A DNA stretch of 64,000 nt from assembly GCF_014189535.1 (NCBI RefSeq), contig NZ_CP050308.1, forward strand, positions 3,337,001 to 3,401,000, read 5' to 3'. How positions within the stretch are numbered: position 1 is the first letter of the stretch; every line of letters starts with the position of its first letter. This document shows, in pieces, positions 1 to 8,440 of the stretch. Made by a program: the position numbers and the translations under genes. This stretch comes from Rhizobium lusitanum. GTDB taxonomy: Bacteria; Pseudomonadota; Alphaproteobacteria; Rhizobiales; Rhizobiaceae. The notes below the pieces were generated by a model. That model did no database searches. It was not told the origin of the DNA and saw nothing but the letters and a program-made list of their open reading frames with translations.

Positions 1-131
1 TCGTCGAAATCTTCGCCGCTGAAAGCGGCAGCTGGACAATGATGATCACCGATGTCACCGGTCGCAGCTGTGTCATTCTCACCGGTCAGAATTGGGATTC
101 TATTCCTGTTCTTCCTGGGCCAAAGGCATAG
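1..131 (+). CDS. 3' end of an unknown protein (partial)
   Basis: An open frame enters at the left edge and reads 42 residues to a TAG stop. The tail contains the peptide SGSWTMMITDVTGRSC and ends in PVLPGPKA. It resembles the C-terminus of short exported hypothetical proteins of rhizobia, but I do not recognise a named family. The gene converges on moaB, with 44 bases between the two stops. The start and most of the protein lie outside the window. Confidence 0.6.
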   Translation, partial: VEIFAAESGSWTMMITDVTGRSCVILTGQNWDSIPVLPGPKA

Positions 132-175
132 CAGTTCAGAAGGCCGGGCGACTTTATCTCAGCGAAACGCCAATC

Positions 176-733
176 TCAGTTGGTGCCGGAGCCACGCTTC
201 AGGTGCTCGTCGAGGCGCGGCATGATCTCCACGAAATTGCAGGGCATGTGCCGATAGTCGAGCTGCGCCTTCAAGATGCCGTCCCAGGCATCCTTGCAGG
301 CGCCGGGCGAGCCCGGCAGCACGAAGATGAAAGTGGCGTTGGCGACGCCGCCGGTTGCCCGCGACTGGATGGTCGCCGTGCCAATCTTGTCGTAGGAAAT
401 GCGATGGAACACCTCGGAAAAGCCGTCCATCCGCTTTTCGAACAGCGGCTCCAGCGCCTCGGGCGTCACGTCGCGTCCGGTAAAGCCGGTGCCGCCGGTG
501 GTGATGACGACGTCGATGGTCTTGTCGCGCGTCCAGGCCTCCACCTGGCTGCGAATGCGCTCCTTGTCGTCGGGGACGATGGCGCGGGCGGCCAGCCTGT
601 GGCCGGCCTCCGCGATGCGAGCGACCAGCGTGTCTCCGGATTTGTCGTCGGCAAGCGTGCGCGTATCGGAAACGGTGAGCACGGCGATGCCGACGGGAAT
701 GAAGGGTCTTGCTTCGCTTGGGCCAGCCATCAT
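176..733 (-). CDS. moaB: Molybdenum cofactor biosynthesis protein B
   Basis: This is a 185-residue MoaB/Mog-family protein, of normal length for the family. These cytoplasmic proteins act in molybdopterin adenylylation during molybdenum cofactor synthesis. The molybdopterin-binding signature TTGGTGFTGRD is at residues 78-88 and a second conserved loop, LPGSPGACKDAW, lies in the C-terminal half. The ATG overlaps the ispE stop as ATGA, so the two are probably translationally coupled. A second in-frame ATG follows at once and sits slightly better behind the AAGGGAG ribosome binding site. The product is MoaB-like by sequence; activity cannot be judged from sequence alone. Confidence 0.92.
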   Translation of the reverse strand: MMAGPSEARPFIPVGIAVLTVSDTRTLADDKSGDTLVARIAEAGHRLAARAIVPDDKERIRSQVEAWTRDKTIDVVITTGGTGFTGRDVTPEALEPLFEKRMDGFSEVFHRISYDKIGTATIQSRATGGVANATFIFVLPGSPGACKDAWDGILKAQLDYRHMPCNFVEIMPRLDEHLKRGSGTN

Positions 734-1644
734 GCATCTCCCTTGATTGTTTCCGTCGCCTGGAAATACCAGTCCGGCCGCAACCTGTGAAGCGATGCCG
801 CTGCCGCAGTTGCCTGCTCAAGATCATCAAACAAGCCGAAGCAGGTGGCACCGGAGCCGGACATGCGCGTCACAAGCGCCCCTTCATCGGTGATCATCTG
901 CGCCAACGTGGCGACTTCGCCGCACAGCGACTGTGCCGGCGGCTCAAGATCGTTGCGCAGCGTCCCGATCGTCGTGATCCATTGTGAGTGGTCGCTTGGC
1001 ATCCGTGAAGCGAGCACCAGCGGTGGATTGTCCTTGCGGGCCAACTGGCGAAACACCTCCGGCGTCGAAACCCCGACGAGGGGGTTACCGAGGACCATGG
1101 CGAAGGACGGAAAGTCCGGCAGCAATTCGATCGCCTCACCGATGCCGCGTGCGATCAGTGGTCGGCTGGCAAGGCACATCGGCACATCGGCTCCGAGCTT
1201 CAGCGCAAGCGCCGTCATCGTGTCCAGGGGCAGGGCAAGGTTCCAGAGCTTCGCCAATCCGCGCAGGGTCGCCGCCGCGTCCGCCGAGCCGCCGCCGATG
1301 CCCGAGGCGACCGGCAGGTTCTTTTCCAGATGGATATGCACCGATGGTGCTTCCAGCCCGGCATCGTGGGCGGCCCGCCGCAGCAGGTCGCGCGCCTTCA
1401 GCACCAGATTACCACCGACATCCGCGTCAGCGGTAAGAAGAGGGGAGAAGCGTCCGGAAAGGCTGAATTCGTCGCGCTCGCTTGCACGGAACCCAAGCCG
1501 GTCGCCATGCTGCGTAAAGGTCACCAGCATATCGAGCAGGTGATATCCGTCGGCCCGCTGGCCGGTGACATGCAGCGCCAGATTGATCTTGGCGGGCGCT
1601 TCCTCCGTGAGGTCGAAATCGCCCGCCGCTAAGATCATGGTCAT
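730..1644 (-). CDS. ispE: 4-diphosphocytidyl-2-C-methyl-D-erythritol kinase
   Basis: IspE is a GHMP-family kinase that phosphorylates CDP-methylerythritol with ATP in the MEP pathway to isopentenyl diphosphate. The protein has 304 residues. The glycine-rich ATP loop PVASGIGGGSADAAATL is at residues 111-127, the N-terminal substrate segment APAKINLALHV at 17-27, and the late GHMP motif MSGSGATCFGLF near the C-terminus. It lies between the TPR gene (8-base gap) and moaB (4-base overlap), suggesting one leftward transcript. Together with dxs elsewhere in the window it indicates an intact MEP route. Confidence 0.95.
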   Translation of the reverse strand: MTMILAAGDFDLTEEAPAKINLALHVTGQRADGYHLLDMLVTFTQHGDRLGFRASERDEFSLSGRFSPLLTADADVGGNLVLKARDLLRRAAHDAGLEAPSVHIHLEKNLPVASGIGGGSADAAATLRGLAKLWNLALPLDTMTALALKLGADVPMCLASRPLIARGIGEAIELLPDFPSFAMVLGNPLVGVSTPEVFRQLARKDNPPLVLASRMPSDHSQWITTIGTLRNDLEPPAQSLCGEVATLAQMITDEGALVTRMSGSGATCFGLFDDLEQATAAAASLHRLRPDWYFQATETIKGDA

Positions 1645-1652
1645 CGGCAGTC

Positions 1653-3509
1653 TTATGACTTCTTATCGACTGGCGGGGTATTCGTATCGGGGTCGGTTGC
1701 CGGCGGCGGAGTGGGGTCGGGCTGCTTGCTCTTGTCGACCGTCTTGGGGTCGGTATCGAGCGCCGGCAGGCCGTTGGCGACCTTCTCCTTGATCTTCGGA
1801 ATATCCGCTTCCTCCGGCTTGGAGGCCAGCGCACGGTTCCACTGATAGACCGCCTCCAGCTTGCGGTTGACGCGCCAGTAGGCGTCGCCCAGATGGTCGT
1901 TGATCGTGGGATCGCCGGCCTTCAGCTGTGCGGCCCGCTCCAGTTCGGTCACGGCATCGTCGAAGCGGTTGAGACGGAAATAGGCCCAGCCGAGCGAGTC
2001 GACGATATAGCCGTCATCGGGCTTCAGATCGACGGCCTTGCGGATCATGTCGAGGCCCTGGTCGAGGTTGGTGTTCATGTCGACCCAGGAATAGCCGAGA
2101 TAGTTCAGCACCTGCGGCTGGTCGGGGTTCAGTTCCAGCGCCCTCTTGAAGTTCGGCTCCGCCTGCGGCCACTTCTTCAGCCGCTCATAGGCGATACCGC
2201 GCTGGAAGAACACGGCCCAGTCGCTGCGCTTCGGCACGGCGCCGATGACATCCGCGGCCTTGTCGTAATTGTCGGCCATGGCCTGGAAGTCCTTGGCGTC
2301 GGAGAGAACGCTGCCATAGGCCAGGTAGCTGCGGACATCCTTCGGGTCGGAATCGATCAGCGCCTTCAGGTGCTTGCGCGCATCGTCGACCTTGCCGGCC
2401 TGTGCCAGCGCAAGACCGAGCTGCAGCTCGGAGATGCGGGCCATCGGCGAATCGTCGGGCACCTTCTTGTAGAAGGATATGGCGCGATCGACCTGCTCCT
2501 GCTTTTCGGCAAGCCCGCCGAGGAGAACCAGCGTATCGGCGCTCTTGGGATCGAGCGTATTGGCGATTTGCAGATAGAGCGAGACGACATCTTCGGCGCC
2601 GTCGCGGTTCAACGCCGCGCCGATGGTAAAGAGCACGGAAGCAGCGCCTTGCGTGGCGTCGGTCACCTGCTGATCCGGCTTTTCGCCCTTGTTGATGCTG
2701 TCGCGCAGCGCGTTCAACGGCGCGTAATTGTTGATCAGGTTGTCACCAACCGAAACCGTGTCGAGCGCCTTCTGCTTGTCGCCAGCCTTGATTTCAAGGC
2801 GTGCCAATGCCATGACGGCGCGCATGAAGGTGTCGGGCGCGGTTGCGCCGCCAGCCTTGTCGAGAATGGCGTCGTTCAGGTGCGAGCGGGCGGATTTCAC
2901 GTCGCCGATGGTGATGGCAATGGCGCCTGCGTGATAGTTCTTGAAGATGTTGAACCAGTCCGGTCCCTTCATCTTGTCGATCATGGCGATGGCTTCTTTG
3001 CCACGGCCGGCGCCGGCACGCGCCCAGGCAAGCAGCAGATTGTTCATCATCCGGTCGAGATCGTTCGGACCGTTATATTTGAGAATATCCTGCGCGGTCT
3101 TGTATTCGTGCCGGCGGATGGCATCCATGCCGCGCACGATCGTGGTGACGCGCTCGACGGAAGGGTCGCTCTTCAGCTCGTTGGCGTATTTCACGCCCTC
3201 TTCGAGATTACCGTTGAGCAGCAACGAGATCATCAGGCGCTGACGGATTTCCAGATTGCCCGGCTCGAGCATCAGGGCCTTTCTGTAGAGCGCGATCGCC
3301 GTATCGTAATCATGGTCGACATCGGCGGTACGGGCGGCGAGGAAGGCACCCGCGAAGGTATCGACGGCTTCCGCGTCGAAGACCACCTCGTTCTTGGTTT
3401 CCGGCGTTGCCGGAGCATCCTCCGCGCGCGCACTATTCAGCGCCGACAGCGAAAGGATCGCCACCAAGGCTGCGCCCGAGAGGAAACGGATGGCAAGTCT
3501 CTGCCGCAT
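1653..3509 (-). CDS. Exported tetratricopeptide-repeat protein
   Basis: This 618-residue protein begins with a signal peptide: a basic start, a hydrophobic core, and a probable cleavage near ALNSARA-ED. The rest is helical and built from degenerate TPR units; the clearest are in the C-terminal third, with motifs such as LNYLGYSWVDM and VDSLGWAYFRLNRFDDA. The tail is rich in Asp, Pro and Thr. A periplasmic scaffold or assembly role is likely for the family, but no partner can be named. The start was set at the ATG preceded by AAAGGC, which places the signal peptide at the terminus; in-frame ATGs 15 and 72 bases upstream lack this. It precedes ispE in the same direction. Confidence 0.85.
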   Translation of the reverse strand: MRQRLAIRFLSGAALVAILSLSALNSARAEDAPATPETKNEVVFDAEAVDTFAGAFLAARTADVDHDYDTAIALYRKALMLEPGNLEIRQRLMISLLLNGNLEEGVKYANELKSDPSVERVTTIVRGMDAIRRHEYKTAQDILKYNGPNDLDRMMNNLLLAWARAGAGRGKEAIAMIDKMKGPDWFNIFKNYHAGAIAITIGDVKSARSHLNDAILDKAGGATAPDTFMRAVMALARLEIKAGDKQKALDTVSVGDNLINNYAPLNALRDSINKGEKPDQQVTDATQGAASVLFTIGAALNRDGAEDVVSLYLQIANTLDPKSADTLVLLGGLAEKQEQVDRAISFYKKVPDDSPMARISELQLGLALAQAGKVDDARKHLKALIDSDPKDVRSYLAYGSVLSDAKDFQAMADNYDKAADVIGAVPKRSDWAVFFQRGIAYERLKKWPQAEPNFKRALELNPDQPQVLNYLGYSWVDMNTNLDQGLDMIRKAVDLKPDDGYIVDSLGWAYFRLNRFDDAVTELERAAQLKAGDPTINDHLGDAYWRVNRKLEAVYQWNRALASKPEEADIPKIKEKVANGLPALDTDPKTVDKSKQPDPTPPPATDPDTNTPPVDKKS

Positions 3510-3633
3510 TAGAATGCCTTTCATCAAGGGATTGCCAGCGAGGGCGCCGGCAGCACAAAGCGTTCGTGTCAACTGATTCACAACAGGATGGCTTTTTTGA
3601 AGCGGCGGCGCAAGAAATTCGGGCCGCGGCCGA

Positions 3634-4650
3634 TCAGTTCACACGTTCGATGCAGAAATCGATCACTTCCATGAGTGCCGATTTCCACGGCGTTTCCGGA
3701 AGCGGCGCCAGTGCATCGCGGGCGATGGTGCCGTAGTGAACGGCGCGGGCGATCGTGTCAGTGAGCGCACCATATTTGGTGATCAGACCCAGTGCCTTTT
3801 CCAGGTTCTCGTCGCTGTTATCGCCGGTCTCGATGGCCTCGCGCCAGAAGGCGCGTTCCTTCTCGGTGCCGCGGCGGTAGGCGAGAATGACGGGAAGAGT
3901 GATCTTGCCTTCGCGGAAATCGTCGCCGACATTCTTGCCGAGATCGGCGGCCTTGCCGCCATAATCCAGCGCGTCGTCGACCAGCTGGAAGGCGAGACCG
4001 AGATTGGTGCCGTAGGATTTCAGCGCATTGCGCTCGGCCTTGCCGGCATTGGCGACGATCGGGCCAACTTCGGCGGCGGCAGAGAAAAGCGCTGCCGTCT
4101 TGGCGCGGATGACGGAGAGATAATCGTCTTCGGTCGTCTCCATGTTCTTGGAGACGGAGAGCTGCAACACTTCGCCCTCGGCGATGACGCAGGCAGCCGA
4201 CGACAGCACGTCGAGCGCCTCCAGAGAGCCGACTTCGACCATCATGCGGAAGGCCTGGCCGAGCAGGAAGTCGCCGACGAGAACGCTCGCCTGGTTGCCC
4301 CAGATCATGCGGGCCGTGGACTTGCCGCGCCGCAGATCGCTTTCGTCCACGACGTCGTCGTGCAGCAAGGTCGCGGTGTGCAGGAATTCGACCGAGGTCG
4401 CGAGCTTGATGTGATTGTCGCCCTGATAGTTGTAGAGTGCGGCGGACGCGATGGTCAGCATCGGCCTCAGGCGCTTGCCGCCGGACGAGATCAGGTGCTC
4501 CGCCACTTCCGGAATCATCTGCACGTCGGAACCGGCTTTCGATAGGATAAGCTGGTTCACGCGTTCCATATCCGCCTTGGTCAGGTCCACCAATGGCTTG
4601 ATGGATGCCTGTTTATTCTTGCTTTCTTCAAGCGGTATCACGACGCCCAA
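3634..4650 (-). CDS. Long-chain polyprenyl diphosphate synthase (octaprenyl/decaprenyl type)
   Basis: This trans-prenyltransferase elongates farnesyl diphosphate with isopentenyl units to make the ubiquinone side chain. Both Asp-rich motifs are intact: DDVVD at residues 98-102 (first, FARM) and DDALD at 225-229 (second, SARM). The chosen start is a TTG nine bases after AGGAG, giving 338 residues, the usual size. The frame could extend to an upstream ATG, but that adds an atypical N-terminus. Chain length (C40 or C50) cannot be read from the sequence; C50 is usual in rhizobia. UbiA, which uses the product, is encoded at 26.1 kb. Confidence 0.92.
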   Translation of the reverse strand: MGVVIPLEESKNKQASIKPLVDLTKADMERVNQLILSKAGSDVQMIPEVAEHLISSGGKRLRPMLTIASAALYNYQGDNHIKLATSVEFLHTATLLHDDVVDESDLRRGKSTARMIWGNQASVLVGDFLLGQAFRMMVEVGSLEALDVLSSAACVIAEGEVLQLSVSKNMETTEDDYLSVIRAKTAALFSAAAEVGPIVANAGKAERNALKSYGTNLGLAFQLVDDALDYGGKAADLGKNVGDDFREGKITLPVILAYRRGTEKERAFWREAIETGDNSDENLEKALGLITKYGALTDTIARAVHYGTIARDALAPLPETPWKSALMEVIDFCIERVN

Positions 4651-4758
4651 CTGTCCGGACTCCTGTTCATTTTTCACAAAGCACAATAAGAAGGGGCGCA
4701 GGGGGCGGCAAGAGGCGAATTGTCTCGTCGCGTAAATTTGACAGGAAACCCGAGGCTT

Positions 4759-4989
4759 ATGCACGAACTCATCCGCACCAACGACCCGGTTCTACTCTCC
4801 TTTGCCGAGAGTCTGATGAAGGATGCCGGGATTCATTGCTTTGTCGCGGATCAGGCCATGAGCATTCTCGAGGGTTCGCTCGGTATGCTGCCGCGCCGCT
4901 TCCTGGTGGAGACCGACCGCGCCGATCAGGCCCGACGCATCCTCATCGATGCCGGTCTCGGCGACGAGCTGCGCTCCGCGGGCGACTGA
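4759..4989 (+). CDS. DUF2007 small protein
   Basis: A 76-residue protein of the DUF2007 (putative signal-transducing) family, starting MHELIRTNDPVLLSFAESL. The short alpha/beta fold resembles P-II-like or ACT-like folds, but no biochemical role is established. A longer in-frame start exists 39 bases upstream; the internal ATG gives the conserved family N-terminus. It is followed eight bases later by the methyltransferase gene, a pairing common in rhizobia, and diverges from the polyprenyl synthase gene across a 108-base gap. Confidence 0.85.
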   Translation: MHELIRTNDPVLLSFAESLMKDAGIHCFVADQAMSILEGSLGMLPRRFLVETDRADQARRILIDAGLGDELRSAGD

Positions 4990-4997
4990 GGTTTGCG

Positions 4998-5774
4998 ATG
5001 ACCGGCCATTCGTCCGAAACGATCGACGCCTTCCATCGCGGTGCCTTCCATGTCGTCCAGCCAAAGGGCAGGGGGCATCGCTCCGGCATGGACGCCATGC
5101 TGCTCGCAGCCCTGGTGGCCGATGAGCGCGGCATCAGGGTGGCCGATCTCGGCGCCGGCGCGGGTGCTGCCGGAATGGCGGTTGCCTCGCGGCTCGAGCA
5201 GGCCGAGGTGGTGTTGTTCGAGCGTTCCGCGGAAATGGCCGAGTTTGCCCGCAAGAGCCTGGTCCTTGCGGACAATGCGCGGTTCGGGGGCCGCGTCTCG
5301 GTGATCGAAGCCGATGTGACGCTGATCGGCAAGGAGCGCAACGCCGCCGGTCTGATCGATGACAGTTTCCATCATGTCATCATGAACCCGCCCTTCAACG
5401 ACGCCAGCGACCGGCTGACGCCCGACGCGCTGAAGGCTGAGGCGCATGCCATGACCGACGGCCTGTTCGAGCGCTGGGTCCGTACGGCAGGCGCAATCAT
5501 GATCCCCGGCGGCCAACTGTCGCTGATCGCCCGGCCACAATCGATCGGCGAGATCATCGCCGCCTGCGGCCGCCGCTTCGGCGGCATCGAGATCACGCCC
5601 ATCCATCCGCGCGACGGCGAAAATGCAGTGCGCATCCTCGTGACGGCAATCAAGGGCTCAAGGGCGCGGCTGGGACTGCGCGCGCCGCTGATCATGCACG
5701 GCGAAGGGACGCACAAGTTCTCCGACTTTGTCGATGATCTCAACAATGGCCGTGCCGCCTACGCGCGAAAATGA
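4998..5774 (+). CDS. TrmN6/YfiC-like N6-adenine methyltransferase
   Basis: A 258-residue class I SAM-dependent methyltransferase. The SAM loop is DLGAGAGAAGMAVASR, and the catalytic N6-adenine motif NPPFND sits in VIMNPPFNDASDR, preceded by the family motif HRSGMDAMLLAA. These features match the tRNA1(Val) adenine-37 N6-methyltransferase family, but the exact RNA target in rhizobia is inferred only. The ATG follows the DUF2007 stop by eight bases, so the two are probably co-transcribed. About 275 bases without a gene follow, containing the stress promoter of the next gene. Confidence 0.85.
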   Translation: MTGHSSETIDAFHRGAFHVVQPKGRGHRSGMDAMLLAALVADERGIRVADLGAGAGAAGMAVASRLEQAEVVLFERSAEMAEFARKSLVLADNARFGGRVSVIEADVTLIGKERNAAGLIDDSFHHVIMNPPFNDASDRLTPDALKAEAHAMTDGLFERWVRTAGAIMIPGGQLSLIARPQSIGEIIAACGRRFGGIEITPIHPRDGENAVRILVTAIKGSRARLGLRAPLIMHGEGTHKFSDFVDDLNNGRAAYARK

Positions 5775-5956
5775 CCTGCCGTCCTCGGCTGGTTGATGGC
5801 CATGCGATTCGTTTGGGCCAAGAATAACCATTCCCGGTTTCATTCATTTCGACCAAGGCATCGGTATAGTCCGTGATGGCAGAGGAATATCCGTGATAAC
5901 GAACGTTGCTCGACATCAAGCGGACATGTTTCCATTCTGTTGGAGGAAAGATTATT

Positions 5957-5981
5957 GGAACGTTTTTTTATGTTGAACGTT
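5957..5981 (+). promoter_or_regulatory. EcfG-type general stress promoter, GGAAC-N16-CGTT
   Basis: GGAAC at 5957-5961 and CGTT at 5978-5981 are separated by exactly 16 bases. This is a perfect match to the published sigma-EcfG (RpoE2/RpoE4, PhyR-NepR-controlled) promoter of alphaproteobacteria, GGAAC-N16/17-CGTT. It lies about 70 bases upstream of the Met-rich gene and points towards it. The spacer is unusually T-rich. I infer that the downstream gene belongs to the general stress regulon. Confidence 0.85.
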
Positions 5982-6049
5982 ATTTTTAGTTGTTCTACCT
6001 CAATTTTCATTGAAAGCCGAAATACGGCCGAGCACCGGAGATGACCCAG

Positions 6050-6415
6050 ATGAACCCCGCCATGAACATGATGCCGATGATGAACCCGATGATGGGTGGT
6101 ATGATGAACCCGATGATGAACGGCATGATGATGCCGATGATGAATCCCATGATGGGCGGGATGATGAACCCGATGATGGGCGGAATGATGGGTCAGATGC
6201 CGATGATGAACGGCATGATGCCCATGATGCAGATGATGATGAGCAAGATGACCTGCAAGATGACACCGAAGGGCATGGTCTGCGAGATGATGCCGATGGA
6301 AGGCATGGACAAGGACATGTTCATGGAGTGCTGCAAGCGCATGATGTCGTCCGGCATGCCGATGATGATGATGTGCGGCAACATGATGATGTGCTGCATG
6401 ATGGAAGCAGCCTAA
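6050..6415 (+). CDS. Methionine- and cysteine-rich low-complexity protein
   Basis: From the preferred start the protein has 121 residues, of which 56 (46%) are Met and 7 are Cys. The first half repeats MMNPMMGG-like units. The second half (TCKMTPKGMVCEMM, MECCKRMM, MMMCGNMMMCC) places Cys pairs among Met clusters. There is no signal peptide or lipobox, so it is probably cytoplasmic. An ATG nine bases upstream is in frame, but CGGAG abuts it directly; the ATG at 6050 stands nine bases after that Shine-Dalgarno and is preferred. A strong terminator follows and an EcfG promoter precedes it. I recognise no named family. A sacrificial oxidant sink or a Cu(I)-binding protein are inferences from composition. 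Two other frames are also open across it, as a consequence of the repeats. Confidence 0.85.
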   Translation: MNPAMNMMPMMNPMMGGMMNPMMNGMMMPMMNPMMGGMMNPMMGGMMGQMPMMNGMMPMMQMMMSKMTCKMTPKGMVCEMMPMEGMDKDMFMECCKRMMSSGMPMMMMCGNMMMCCMMEAA

Positions 6416-6466
6416 TTCCTAAGGGCATCCACCCCCTGGAATAGAAAGCAGACCTCCATCTGCCTC

Positions 6467-6498
6467 AGGCCGTCCGCAAGGGCGGCCTTTTTGCTTTT
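6467..6498 (+). terminator. Rho-independent terminator of the Met-rich gene
   Basis: A nine-pair stem, AGGCCGTCC / GGGCGGCCT with one G-T pair, closes a GCAA loop and is followed by TTTTGCTTTT. It lies 51 bases after the stop of the Met-rich gene and would also separate it from the convergent XRE gene. Confidence 0.9.
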
Positions 6499-6513
6499 CC
6501 AGGCAAGGATGCC

Positions 6514-7137
6514 TTAGCCGCGAACTTCCTCGACATAGGTCGAGACCAGATAGAGCACGGCTTCGCTGCTGGTCATGTTGCGATAGCTATGGGCGACGTC
6601 GGCATCGAAGATCACGGCGTCGCCTTCGCCAAGGATCTGCGGCGGATGCTTGCCCGCGACGATTTCGACCGTGCCCCGCGAGACCACGAGGTTTTCGATC
6701 GTGCCGTGATGATGGGCCTCGGCGATCTCCGTATGATAAGGCGCAATGCGCAGCTCATAGAATTCGACCTTGCGTTCGCTTTCATAGGGAAAGAGCGCCC
6801 GCGTCTGGAACTTGCCTTCGGATGCGGATAGCACCTTCGCCTTGGCATGGGTCAGGACCTGCAACGATGTGTCGTGCGGCTGGGCGATCAGCGAGCCGCA
6901 GGGGACATCTAGTGCTGCGGCAATCTTCCAGAGGATACTGATTGTCGGGCTGCTTTTGCCGGTTTCGACCTGTCCCAGCATGGCGCGGCTGACACCGGAG
7001 ATTTTTGCCAGCCGATCCAGCGAATAGCCGCGACGTGTACGCAGCCGGCGAAGATTTTGGCCCGTCAGCGCCGAGATTTCGTCGATCGACTCGACTCTTG
7101 GGATCACATGCAGCGGCTCGATGGATTCAAGCGCCAT
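6514..7137 (-). CDS. XRE-family transcriptional regulator with cupin sensor domain
   Basis: A 207-residue regulator with an N-terminal helix-turn-helix, LRRLRTRRGYSLDRLAKISG onward to GQVETGKSSPT, and a C-terminal cupin fold in which AEAHHHGTIENLVVSRG and GDAVIFDADVAHSYRN mark the two conserved boxes. Such proteins bind a small ligand in the cupin and control nearby or distant metabolic genes; the ligand here is unknown. The chosen ATG overlaps the last 11 bases of the 59-residue ORF and has no good Shine-Dalgarno, which suggests translational coupling. An ATG 15 bases further upstream is also in frame. Confidence 0.88.
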   Translation of the reverse strand: MALESIEPLHVIPRVESIDEISALTGQNLRRLRTRRGYSLDRLAKISGVSRAMLGQVETGKSSPTISILWKIAAALDVPCGSLIAQPHDTSLQVLTHAKAKVLSASEGKFQTRALFPYESERKVEFYELRIAPYHTEIAEAHHHGTIENLVVSRGTVEIVAGKHPPQILGEGDAVIFDADVAHSYRNMTSSEAVLYLVSTYVEEVRG

Positions 7138-7306
7138 AGTTCGGGTTGCCAAGCGGCATCACCGGGACGAAACCCATGAAGGGAACCCACATCAGGAAAG
7201 GTTGCTGAGGCCACGCGGAAACGGGGGCCTGCTCTACCGGCACGCTCTTGGCGCGGGCGTCACGATAGGCCTGGAAATCGATGATGTTGGCAGCCTGGCT
7301 GGACAT
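7127..7306 (-). CDS. 59-residue hydrophobic small protein upstream of the XRE regulator
   Basis: Begins MSSQAANIIDFQAYRDARA and ends with a Pro/Trp/Phe/Met-rich tail, AWPQQPFLMWVPFMGFVP. A very good AGGAG lies six bases before the ATG. The stop lies inside the XRE coding region (11-base overlap), so it is probably co-translated with the regulator. The tail could touch a membrane but is too Pro-rich for an ordinary transmembrane helix. I do not recognise a family. It might be a regulatory partner or a leader peptide; neither is shown. Confidence 0.65.
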   Translation of the reverse strand: MSSQAANIIDFQAYRDARAKSVPVEQAPVSAWPQQPFLMWVPFMGFVPVMPLGNPNYGA

Positions 7307-7563
7307 GCGATGCTCCTGCAATTCGATGGCATAGCCTATTTTTTTGATCGACGGATGTAGAGGGTGCAGCGCCCAATCTTGATGGAAAGGGAGGAATGTT
7401 TTTGCGGCGCCGCGCGCTTGGGGCGAAAGCGCATCCTCTCTTGTCATCGATGAAAAACATGCGGCCTGGAGCAATCCCGACGCGAAAATGCAATGATCGA
7501 TGTTGCGTTTGCCGTTTCCGTGCATACATCACGGCAGCAAACATCATGATTCAGGGACGACGA

Positions 7564-8424
7564 ATGGCTGGTTTTTTCAAGCGCATGCTTCCGAAGCGGT
7601 TTCGCAAGGAAAGAGTAGTCATCCCTGTCGTCCGGCTGAGCGGCGCGATTGCGTCCGGCAGCGGGCCGCTTCGGCAGTCGCTCAACCTTGCCGGCATCTC
7701 GCAGGCATTGGAAAAGGCTTTCGAGATGAAGGCCGCGCCTGCGGTCGCGATCGTCGTCAATTCGCCTGGCGGCTCACCGGTTCAGTCCCGGATGATCTAT
7801 AACCGTATCCGCGATCTTGCGCGGGAGAAGCAGAAAAAGGTGCTGGTCTTTGTCGAGGATGTTGCCGCGTCCGGTGGCTACATGATTGCGCTCGCCGGCG
7901 ACGAGATCATTGCCGACGCAACCTCCATCGTCGGTTCCATCGGCGTCGTCTCCGGCGGCTTCGGCTTTCCAGAGCTTTTGAAGAAGCTTGGCGTCGAGCG
8001 CCGCGTCTATACCGCCGGCGAAAACAAGGTGATCCTTGATCCGTTTCAGCCGGAAAAGGAAAAGGACATCCAATATCTGAAGAGCCTGCAGCTGGAGATC
8101 CACAAGGTCTTCATCGACATGGTGCGCGAGCGCCGGGCGGGCAAACTGACTGACGACGAGACAGTGTTTTCCGGCCTCTTCTGGACCGGCGGACGTGGTC
8201 TTGAACTCGGCCTGATCGACGGGCTCGGTGATATGCGCCAGGAGTTGAAGAAGCGCTTCGGCGACAAGACCAAGCTGGTGCTGGTTGGCACGCCGCGTAG
8301 CCTCTTCGGCCGCCGTGCGCCCGGCATCTCGCTTGCGGGCATGGACGGCATCGGCGCCGGCCTCGCCTCCGGACTTGCGCAAGCGGCGGAGGAAAAGGCA
8401 TTGTGGGGACGGTACGGATTGTAA
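7564..8424 (+). CDS. S49-family (SppA/SohB-like) serine protease
   Basis: A 286-residue, single-domain member of the signal-peptide-peptidase A/SohB family. The Ser-Lys catalytic dyad is visible: Ser103 in DVAASGGYMIALAGDE and Lys155 in YTAGENKVILDPFQ. Earlier conserved segments are VVIPVVRLSGAI and VVNSPGGSPVQSR. There is no clear N-terminal membrane helix, unlike E. coli SppA, so it may act at the inner face of the membrane or need a partner. The small membrane protein encoded 16 bases downstream is a candidate anchor. An ATG 18 bases upstream is also possible. Confidence 0.88.
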   Translation: MAGFFKRMLPKRFRKERVVIPVVRLSGAIASGSGPLRQSLNLAGISQALEKAFEMKAAPAVAIVVNSPGGSPVQSRMIYNRIRDLAREKQKKVLVFVEDVAASGGYMIALAGDEIIADATSIVGSIGVVSGGFGFPELLKKLGVERRVYTAGENKVILDPFQPEKEKDIQYLKSLQLEIHKVFIDMVRERRAGKLTDDETVFSGLFWTGGRGLELGLIDGLGDMRQELKKRFGDKTKLVLVGTPRSLFGRRAPGISLAGMDGIGAGLASGLAQAAEEKALWGRYGL

Positions 8425-8440
8425 TCGGGAGCGCTGCGTA

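Noticed and set aside
6010..6444. Asp/His-rich open frame overlapping the Met-rich gene, and an antisense Ser-rich frame
   Set aside because: Both are consequences of the ATGATG-type repeat read in other frames; neither has as good a Shine-Dalgarno as the Met frame.
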